Source of the DNA: Gari tellinella
Lineage: Eukaryota > Mollusca > Bivalvia > Cardiida > Psammobiidae
Direction: 5' to 3'
Length of the DNA stretch: 64,000 bases
Assembly (NCBI GenBank): GCA_922989275.2
Contig: OV277867.1
Span: 45,746,070-45,810,069, forward strand
Shown here: piece after piece, positions 56,180 to 64,000 of the stretch
Layout of the letters: each line of letters opens with the position of its first letter
Numbering within the stretch: position 1 is the stretch's first letter
Notes under the pieces: model-generated
The model's input: only the letters and a program-made list of their open reading frames with translations
The model's database searches: none
What the model was told of the DNA's origin: nothing
Made by a program: the position numbers and the translations under genes

Positions 56180-57500
56180 ATAGACACTGAATATGGTAGT
56201 GTATGTTTGTACACAATTCTGTATTAATTCACTGATCATAGAAATATCAAGAGAGAGAAAGAAATACACTGAAAACCTTACCCAACTTGTTGTTTTACTT
56301 CACTCTTTCTTCTATGCATCTGCAAACCACGCCCCTTTGGTCAGGTAAGTCTCGCCCTTAGAATTGCTTTTTTGCAGAGGAAAAACGTTTACTTTTACAT
56401 ATAAGTGCATGTCAAAAAATCAAAATCCAAGTTACGACAGCAGAGCATGGGCGGATCTAGCTGTCTTTCACGGGAGAATCTGACATGACCTTTAACTGGC
56501 TGTAACCTAGCGACGAGTGTACTCGTCCTTTATAAACGATTTCCCTTAAACATTTCCTTGGCATGGGCGTCCGAAAACGCCCTACCTACTTCTGCACATA
56601 CACACAACAAACCAATATTTCTAAATGGATAGTTGGCATCCGAGTTTTAAAACCCATATGTACCCATGGTCCTACAGGACATATGCAAATAGTGTAGACT
56701 CTGATCAGACGCCGCATAATGCGGCGTATGATCTGAGTCCACACTGTTTGCTGATAGGGATTTCAATGTAAAACAAAACTAAAATTAAAATTCAGACCAG
56801 ACACCCCTAACATGAAAAATGGATCATTCAATATATAAGCATGGAAGAATCCACTTTGCACAAATGGATTAAAACAAAATGAAAGTTAAGTGTAAAACGT
56901 TCCACCGTAGAAAAGTTTTCTTATTAAATATATATTGTGCAACCTGTCTTTCCACTTCAATGCCTTATCCCGAATACATGTATTTTCAAAGAGTCTGGAT
57001 CCTGACCATATGCTGTATCATTGAGCGTTTGGTCAGGGTCCAAACTGTTTGTCTCTCAGTATGATATTAATTTAGCCAATTGATCTATTGCGTAGATTTA
57101 GGAAATAAAAGTCGACGGCATCTGTTTGAAGCAGACGAAGCCATTGCAGTGAATGGGCTCATTGAAGTTAGAGGTATAATCATCTTCTCATTTGAACAGG
57201 CCCGATAAAAACACATTAGCCAGAATTGTTTCAGGGGCGTGGCTGCATGGCAAAAACAAATTGTCTGTAGTAAAAGTGTTGAACCCTAGCGACGAGTATT
57301 CTCGTCATTTACAAACATATATAATTATATTGTACCTGTAAATATTAATATTGTTCTATGCAAACAGTGCATCTGAGCAGGGTCTACACGGTTTGTCATT
57401 TTTAAAAATATATTGTAAAAATCAACCCAAAGTAGTTAAAAATGGACTATACTTATTTTGAAATTTGCATTGTCCATTAAAAGTTTCAGGGGTTTATCGC
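56180..57500. other. Intergenic region with hairpins and T3-like relics
   Basis: AACCTAGCGACGAGTGTACT + CGTCC (56505) and AACCCTAGCGACGAGTATTC (57283) begin two T3-like relics. Hairpins with GACTCTGATCAGACGCCGCA + TAATGCGGC (56693-56751) and GTCTGGATCCTGACCATATG (56990-57053). A strong donor-like GGTCAGGTAAGTC at 56339-56351 has no matching exon that I can recognise. Confidence 0.45.
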
Positions 57501-58016
57501 TTAGCTTTAAACTTCACAATAAACTCGTGAATGAATGTATGATAATAATTATAGATACTGACACTCCACAGCTCCTATTTTGGTAAGTTAAGTAGATAAC
57601 TTTAGACTGATTTCACTTAACCTATTTCTCAATAAATATGTATTTTATGCATTTAATTCACTTCTCAACTGAAAAATAGTTCAAATTTATACAGGACGCC
57701 TGCAACAACAACACAGCGTGTTTGAAAACTAATTATTATTCCTTTCTGTCTTGATTAAACTAAATAATACATATAATTATCTAGGGACCAAATGCACTTG
57801 TTTTCACCAGAGTATCATCATAGTTAAAACAAAGTCAATCACTTTATATTGTGTTGATATTGACAAAGGCCGAATACAAAAGGTACGTAATGGAATGGTT
57901 CGAATTGACGTTTGAGCAGCCTCGTTCTGAATTACGGAAGTAATGGCCGCTGATAAATAAATGCAAGATGGAAAAATAATTTTTTCCTTGATTCGTAGTT
58001 GATACTTACATATAAA
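57501..58016 (+). promoter_or_regulatory. Likely NCKAP1 promoter and 5' UTR region
   Basis: The MITE-free stretch before the NCKAP1 start. A T1-like relic (AACCTATTTCTCAATAAATA) is at about 57620. No TATA box or clear start site is seen. The start codon context is ATAAAATGT (A at -3). Confidence 0.3.
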
Positions 58017-58121
58017 ATGTCGCGGGCCATGATTCCAAGCCAACAGAAGTTGGCTGAAAAGCTGACCATCCTAAATGATCGGGGTCAAGGGATGCTTACC
58101 AGAATTTACAACATTAAGAAG
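58017..58121 (+). CDS. NCKAP1: NCK-associated protein 1 (NAP1/HEM family), first coding exon
   Basis: Encodes 35 residues, [20 protein letters not shown] then [32 protein letters not shown] and GMLTR-YNIKK are the N-terminal signature of NCKAP1, a roughly 1130-aa scaffold of the WAVE regulatory complex that couples Rac to Arp2/3 actin branching. The ATG at 58017 fits the family start; an upstream in-frame ATG at 57999 is less likely. The exon ends AAG before GTGCAC, a weaker donor than others here, but at the boundary where family similarity stops. The remaining exons lie beyond the window; exon 2 (ACGDPK-like) was not found in 58122-64000. Confidence 0.93.
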
Positions 58122-58329
58122 GTGCACTTTCTTAAACTCTTCCCGTTTCCTTTGCATCGTTCAGCATCTCCGCATCTATGCCTATTTTCAAACCTACTTA
58201 GCATGCAGATTCTCAAAAAATCGAACTTATATAAAGTAAATGATTCACCTAAAGTCAAGTATCGAACCCCTTTCATGCCATTTTCAGTAAATAATAGTGG
58301 CCACTGGCCAGAACTTGTGTTAAATTTAT

Positions 58330-59291
58330 GGTAGTGACTAGGGGTACGTGACCGTACCTCTAATATTTGAAATTAGCGGTACGGTCACGTACCCCTAGCG
58401 AGCCCTGTGAGGGTTGACTAGGGGTACGTGAGTCCATAACACTGTATAGCAACACTTTATTGTGTCTGCAGATACGTTAATAGCGATGCTAATGTTAATA
58501 ATATCTCATTTCAACCTTCTATTCTGACTGTTTAACGCAGAAAAGCAACAAAAAAAAAATCCAAAAATAGTTTCCAATCGGCATTTTTTTCACGGCAGCG
58601 AAAACTATACCTATGAATAAAGAACGTTCACACATTTTTACAAACATGTATAAATATCCAATACCAGCCTTGTTTAGAATAAATGCACTGTTTAATTGCG
58701 ATCAGTTATCAAACGTGTTTTACGAGTTGATTTGTGTAGGTCATTAACCAGCAAACTTGGGTACCGGCAAACTTACATGTTTCGATACTTGATTGGAGCC
58801 AAAGCTTCGATATTTTTTATTTTCTTAGGTCTACCACTTTATATTCATCGCTAAGTTAGGAAGGCACATCAGCAGTAGTTTCTTACAAGCTTATTGTATT
58901 AATTAAGTTACCATTGAATCAAAATTTTAAGAAAAGAACTTAACATTGGTCACGGATTTTCAGATATCGGGCGTATCTGAAGATAATTAACCCAATACAT
59001 GTATGCGGAATACATCTATTCTCATCGCTGCCGGTGAGAACAAGTTGGGTGGGGAATATTTGTCGAAGTTTCTTTGTTTTTCTCCATTAAATATCCACAA
59101 GATAATGTAGAAATTAGAGATCATTAATATTAGCATCAATAAAACGTATCTGCAGGCAAATTAATATGTTGCTACATAGTTTAAATGACTCACGTACCCC
59201 TAGTCAACCCTCACAGGGCTCGCTAGGGGTACGTGACCGTACCGCTAATTTTAAATATTAGAGGTACGGTCACATACCCCTAGTCACTACC
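58330..59291. mobile_element. Mutator-like foldback transposon, 962 bp
   Basis: GGTAGTGACTAGGGGTACGT at the left is mirrored by ACGTACCCCTAGTCACTACC (one mismatch) at the right. The inverted ends extend about 105 bp and each contains its own palindrome (GGTACGGTCACGTACCCCTA). The exact 9-bp repeat TAAATTTAT flanks it at 58321-58329 and 59292-59300, the usual Mutator size. The interior (about 750 bp) codes for no transposase. It lies in NCKAP1 intron 1. Confidence 0.93.
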
Positions 59292-59300
59292 TAAATTTAT

Positions 59301-59743
59301 GGTGTTGCCTGTAAATAAAATGTTACAAATCTACTATTTAGGCCGATTTATATACATTGTTTGTGATAAATAATCATGAAAACAGAGCTCAAGTATTTCA
59401 AGAATCAAATGACAAGCTGCAGGAGTATAAGACACATGTATTGACTTAACTATGCAGGTTAACTTTTGTACTGTAGTGATGTGTCATGACTCAGAATAAG
59501 AGACTCAGACTCATAACTTCAAGTTTTGCAACTCCAGAGCCCTGGTACAGGTCAAGTCTAGGTCTCCAACAGAGGTTTGAGAATGACACACTGGAAGAAA
59601 GATAGATAGATATAGACAGTTTAAAAGATACGTCTTTGTTCACTTTCCATTTTTATGCATCAACCAAACCTTACAAATAAAGTGATTTCAAACACAGAAA
59701 TTAAACAACACACAGATTTCAACCTCGCACTATCTGCTAAATA
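59301..59743. other. NCKAP1 intron 1, unassigned
   Basis: No element or exon recognised. Confidence 0.35.
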
Positions 59744-59902
59744 TCAATTAATACACTCGATACGGTAAATTTTCCCCGCAGAAATGACGGACAACATGGG
59801 AAAAAGTGAAGATGTTGTCACATGACACATGATCTCGCCAAATCCCACCGTCGCGAGAGCTCAGACGCTCACCTATTCAACTTTGTTGAGTTGTGATTCA
59901 GT
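59744..59902. repeat. Dispersed repeat shared with CRK intron 1
   Basis: Second copy of the 160-bp repeat at 25772-25933, same orientation: GCAGAAATGACGGACAACAT, GGAAAAAGTGAAGATG, CGCGAGAGCTCAGACGCTCA and CTATTCAACTTTGTTGAG. Confidence 0.75.
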
Positions 59903-59990
59903 GTTATAGAATTGATTAATTCCATGTTTGAAATAAGGTTTGGTGGAAGCATTCAAAGGATATGCTTGAGCTCTGTAATTTGCTAGCTTA

Positions 59991-60164
59991 CAGAGCTCCA
60001 GATAAGAGGGAGTAAACTGAACAAATCCAACATTTTCTCACATATTTCAACACCAAATCCTATTATGTTACTACTCATTAGAATTGTCTCGAAGTGACAC
60101 CATGGTGTTTAAAGCAGAAATAACGTTTTAAGGTTTTGAAATACTTCCCTTATCTGGAGCTCTG
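59991..60164. mobile_element. C5 MITE with exact 6-bp duplication
   Basis: CAGAGCTCCAGATAAGAGGG to TTATCTGGAGCTCTG. AGCTTA at 59985-59990 and 60165-60170. Inner right arm shortened. Confidence 0.88.
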
Positions 60165-61756
60165 AGCTTATATTTGGATCCCTGTGTGTGTATTGACAAG
60201 GAAAAAAGATTACTTGTCAGCCTGCTTGTAAAAGTCTTTCTTTTCTCTTTTCACAGCTGGCATTTTTAAGCTACCATTCATCATCATGAACTGGTTGAAC
60301 CAATTGTTATCTTTATTTCTTCATCATGTTACCTTATTATCCATTGCTTCACCCGTGGCATTCAAATGGTTATTATCAGATTCAGAATATACGCTTGGTG
60401 TCTCTTTGAACAACAAATGTGTGGAAAACTGCCTATATTTTGACATTTTTGTTTGACTTCCAGCAAGCTATTTAGTGCACTCTTGTTTAATTTGTGCTGG
60501 ACTGTCTTATTAATTTGTTCTATGTTCAAATGAATTTGTTTGAACATGCAAAATCATATTGACATCTGTAAAAGCTGATTTATTTAGCTAAATTAGCCAT
60601 TTCGTATGACTTCATCTCACAGAAATTAGAGAGAGCTCTGTGATTTATTATTCCATTAAGCCATACTAACTCATATTGACTCAATGTGCAATAGCCTATA
60701 CTGACTCGTTTTGACACACTTTAATCCACTAGCTTGAATTGAGATAAGCATTGATAATTTCCTAAGACTTCATCTAAAAAAAAAGCTGTGATTTATTATT
60801 TCAGCGTAATCACGTGATTATAAAGGATTATTGCTAATAGGCATCGCAAATGGCGTAGAAGCAGATAAGCCACAGCAGTGAAAAAATTGTCATTTCAGGG
60901 TCAACAGTATATCTTGTGACTCATTAGATTAGACTGTTCAATTAAGCATTGCAACTATCCGAAAAAGTTACCAGCTGCTGCTGTTAGTTGCTCTGGTTCT
61001 ACACTGTTTGCCATGCCCAGACTATGAGTATCACGTGCAATTGATAATATTATTTGTCTGTATTATTATAACAGGGCTGGAAAATGGGTTCAGTTGATTC
61101 GGAGGTACTGCAGGACTATTTTAGCTTGGTCTGGCTTAGCATTTAGAATGTGGTGTTAGATTTTCAGACTTTTTTGTAATAAATATTTTGTAATAAATAA
61201 ATTTTTATTGGAATTTGTAATTTATACATAAAAATTAAAATTGCTTTTGTTAGATCTGTGCAAAAGGTGTATTTGCACAGTAAAACCTGTGTACAAAAGA
61301 TGAGTTTTCAGTCTAATTATATAGGTGGGAATTTAATGCAAAATAAAATTTTGACAGCTTCTTCCTTCCAAGTTGAATTAAGTACCTTTATTCAGCATTA
61401 CATGTGGATACTAGATAGTACCGGTAATCTGTCTCTATAGAATGTCACATTTCCTTTATCAGTGGTACACAGGTTAAACTGTACTTTAAATCAGTTGAAG
61501 TGATGCAGAGCATCAGTAAAGAGGGAGTAAACAAAAAAACAGTCATACCAAACCTATATAAGATATGCACAACATTTCATGCAGGTAATCATTTGACAAA
61601 TAATAAATGATTGCTAAATCAGTAAGTCACTAAATGTGTGATAAAAATAATGCTTTTGTAGGAGCTTTCTGCATTAATTTTATCATGCATTGGTTTTTAA
61701 TTTTTAGCAACCATTTTTATAAGAGACTGCTGACGGACATTGTGTTGAAAAATTGC
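60165..61756. other. NCKAP1 intron 1, mostly unassigned
   Basis: No NCKAP1 exon is recognised. A possible acceptor-flanked 30-bp segment at 61077-61106 is discussed in the findings. An A10-type relic (AAAAATAATGC then CTGCATTAATTTTATC) is at 61643-61687. Confidence 0.4.
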
Positions 61757-61987
61757 TTAAACCTTTACCCCATAAATATGCCTTTTTACCCCTTGAATTT
61801 ATTTTTCCACGGAAGAAAATAGTTCTTTTTTATGCAGGCATGAATATGTATCATTAGAAATATGGGTGGTAGCTTCAAGCAGGTTGAAAGTAAATCAGAA
61901 TGGGCCTTAAGGGGCATTCTGCTTTACTAAAAAATCAACCTGCTTTAAGTGGTCACCTGTTTTCAAAACTAGAAAAATGCTATGGGT
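61757..61987. mobile_element. T1 MITE
   Basis: TTAAACCTTTACCCCATAAA to AGAAAAATGCTATGGG. Hairpin AGCAGGTTGAAAGTAAATCA + GAATGGGCCTTAAGG; the right arm has a small AAAAAATCA insertion. Confidence 0.7.
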
Positions 61988-62105
61988 TCATACAAAATTG
62001 ACTGTTTATCTTTTTTCTTTATAATTTCAATTTACTACAAACCCAATGCTGTAACATACAACTCATTTGAAATGTCTCTGAGCGGATTCTTACAAGTTAT
62101 CATCA

Positions 62106-62195
62106 TAACATTAGATTTCGGGTTCAAAGCGGTCCAACCGTTGAAACATGCAGAATAGTACTGTGTTTGAAACATTTCCCTTAATTGGAGCTCTG
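62106..62195. mobile_element. C5 relic
   Basis: AACATTAGATTTCGGGTTCA and TTTCCCTTAATTGGAGCTCT + GG are the right half of a C5 element. Confidence 0.4.
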
Positions 62196-62705
62196 GTGAT
62201 GTGGAAGCCTTTCTAATAGATTAAAATACCAACAGATATACTATCATTATAAAGTTGGAGAGGACTCACATATGCTCAATCTGTTGTCCAGTCCTTTTCT
62301 TTTAATTAAATATCATCTAAATAAACTATTCACTCAACACTCGAATGGTAGTTAGTTTGCCTAACTTTGCCATAGCTCAACTCTACTATCTGCCTTCATT
62401 ATAATCTTAAAGTTTGCAGAATTTTTCTATTGCCTGGTGACAATAAGTTGTTTTACCACTTTCTGTATGTTTGTCCGTCTGTCCACACATATAGGGTACA
62501 TACTTTATCCACCTATATACCCTTCTACAGATTGCAAGCTGGATTTAACTGGATGTTTTTACGCAGAGTGAATTTTTCATATGACTACAGATGTACATAT
62601 CATCAGGATTTTGATGTGCTTCAATTTTTAAAAGTTACGACTAGCTGAGCTGACTAAACTTTTTGCATGTATGGTACATACTGCTTGGGGAGCATCGCCT
62701 ATCTC

Positions 62706-63093
62706 ATAACCCATTACTCCATAGATATGCATTTTTATGCCTTTAATTTATACCTCCACTGAAGAAAATAATTCCAAGCTATACAGTCATGAATATGTAT
62801 CATTAGAAATATTTCTATAATTTAGCAGATGGTAGCTTATAGCATGTTGAAGGTTAAGCAGAATGTGCCTTAAGTGATTTTCAATGGTTATTTCTAACCA
62901 AACTATCAAATATAAAGGTCGGGTCTCACATGAGAAGCTTCAATAGTTCTTTGCTATCGACATGTCCACAAGACCCATGCTTTTTGCAAGGAAATTGTCT
63001 GCCAAGGCGTTATGATCAAAAGGTCGTCAGGAGATGTCTTTAAATTGTCCCCTGTCTTCGAAACGAGAACAGGCTATGGAGTTAAGGGTTAGA
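62706..63093. mobile_element. T1 MITE interrupted by repeat K14
   Basis: ACCCATTACTCCATAGATAT at the left, then the half-hairpin to GAATGTGCCTTAAG (62875). K14 sequence (CAATGGTTATTTCTAACCAA, GGTCTCACATGAGAAGCTTC) runs to about 63052, and the T1 right end (GAGAACAGGCTATGGAGTTA + AGGGTTA) follows. Confidence 0.55.
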
Positions 63094-63180
63094 GACACAA
63101 GCAGCTCTAGTTTATAACTCTACTGTTATAACTCTCTTGCGCATGAAAATATGATGTTTGTGATAAGCAATAGGGCTTCA

Positions 63181-63362
63181 GATAAGGGGAGTATTTCAAA
63201 ATCTAAAATCTTTATCTCTGCATTAAACCCTATGGTGTCACTACTCATTAGAACCGTCTCTGCGAGACAATTCTAATGAGTAGTGACACAATGGGATTTG
63301 GTGCTGAAGTATGTGAGAAAATGTTGGATTGTTTAGTTTACTCCCTCTTAAATGGAACCCTG
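63181..63362. mobile_element. C5 MITE with exact 6-bp duplication
   Basis: TAGGGCTTCAGATAAGGGGA to CTCTTAAATGGAACCCTG. AAGCAA at 63175-63180 and 63363-63368. Intact central hairpin AGAACCGTCTCTGCGAGACA + ATTCT. Confidence 0.88.
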
Positions 63363-63642
63363 AAGCAAGATGCCAGGTAGATAGAGAATGTGTACTGTTC
63401 TTGTTAATGCTGACTTTAATGTGACTTTGAATTGAAGTTTAATGATTGTATTAATACAATTTTGTTATTTTTGTGCAATTAACAAGATGTGTGTAAGTAT
63501 GTCGATGGTTAATGTTGTCCACAAAGAGTTTGTGCTGTTAAATGTGAATTTATCCAGTGTTCATGATAAGAGGAAGTACACTATAGTTATCCATTATTTC
63601 ATCCCTACACATTGAACCAGGAAGAATACATGTGTCCTTTGG

Positions 63643-63787
63643 TGATAACAATGAAGACACAGATCAGAGGAGTCCTAAAGGAGCCCTCTGATCAAGGTCT
63701 ACACTGTTTGTTTTTTGAAATTTATTGTAAAAAAAATACCTTAAACTGCCTAATTTGAACTAGACTTAACCTACTAGATTTGTCCTT
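63643..63787. mobile_element. T3 relic
   Basis: AACAATGAAGACACAGATCA + GAGGAGTCC-TAAA-GGAGCCCTCTGATCAAGG + TCTACACTGTTTG: the hairpin is intact, the ends are degraded. Confidence 0.6.
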
Positions 63788-64000
63788 TTAACCCAATATC
63801 CCACAAATACGCCTTTTTATACCTTTAATTTATTCCTCCACTGAGGAAAATAGTTCCACTTTATACAGTGATGACTATGTATCATAACTCATTTTTTTTT
63901 TAAGAAATATTTCTGTACCTTAGCAGATGGTAGATTTAGCTTCAAAGTAGGCTGAAAGTAAAGCAGAATGTGCCATAAGGGCACTTTCTGCTTTACTTTC
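63788..64000. mobile_element. T1 MITE, cut by the window end
   Basis: TTAACCCAATATCCCACAAA, TTATACAGTGATGACTATGT and hairpin GGCTGAAAGTAAAGCAGAAT up to CTTTCTGCTTTACTTTC at the last base. Confidence 0.75.

Noticed and set aside
56300..56350. Exon ending at GGTCAGGTAAGTC, perhaps a 5' UTR exon of NCKAP1
   Set aside because: A strong donor-like string only; no acceptor or transcript evidence can be seen, and the area is full of repeat relics.
60241..60300. TTTTCACAG acceptor followed by CTGGCATTTTTAAGC as NCKAP1 exon 2
   Set aside because: The translation does not match the expected ACGDP-K-like continuation, and no donor fits.

Overview
This is a piece of an AT-rich animal nuclear genome, most likely from a bivalve mollusc. 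The evidence is intron-split genes with GT-AG junctions, clearly metazoan proteins (RPS11, CRK, NCKAP1), and a very dense load of short palindromic transposons, including the repeat starting AGCTCACCT and ending AGGTGAGCGA that I associate with bivalves. The species is not identified. No rRNA gene, CRISPR array or bacterial-type operon was seen.

Three host genes lie on the + strand in this order. (1) The last two coding exons of ribosomal protein S11 (6407-6612 and 8777-8900); its first exons must lie before base 1. (2) A complete eight-exon CRK adaptor gene (SH2-SH3-SH3, 258 aa, 25114-39973) with a possible 3 kb 3' UTR. (3) The first coding exon (58017-58121) of NCKAP1/NAP1, a subunit of the WAVE complex, whose remaining exons lie beyond base 64000. 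CRK and NCKAP1 both act upstream of Rac-driven actin assembly. RPS11 is a housekeeping translation gene.

The rest is mostly mobile DNA. TTAA-flanked hairpin elements with CCC/GGG ends (piggyBac-like MITEs, called here T1, T3, T4 and T12) are the commonest. There are also pogo/Tigger-like TA elements (P6, P9), a TA element with CAGTGGAGAA ends (T11), a 190-bp palindrome with CAGGGCTCC ends and 6-7 bp target duplications (C5), palindromes with GGGGCCCGTTTCAT ends (G2), a GGTTATAAAGC palindrome (K7), hAT-like elements with 8-bp duplications, a Mutator-like foldback element with an exact 9-bp duplication, a TA element of 841 bp, a SINE with a 12-bp duplication, and a 5'-truncated LINE. AGCTCACC-type elements carry arrays of about 145 bp units.

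Layout: 1-6.4 kb repeats and probable RPS11 intron; 6.4-8.9 kb RPS11; 9-25 kb intergenic, dominated by a composite of nested AGCTCACC elements (10.0-17.3 kb), two tandem arrays and the LINE; 25.1-40 kb CRK; 40-58 kb CRK 3' UTR and intergenic MITE fields with a minisatellite; 58-64 kb NCKAP1 exon 1 and part of intron 1. The most notable signals are repeated TTAA insertions into the palindromic centres of other MITEs, and the reuse of the same hairpin core in elements with unrelated ends.
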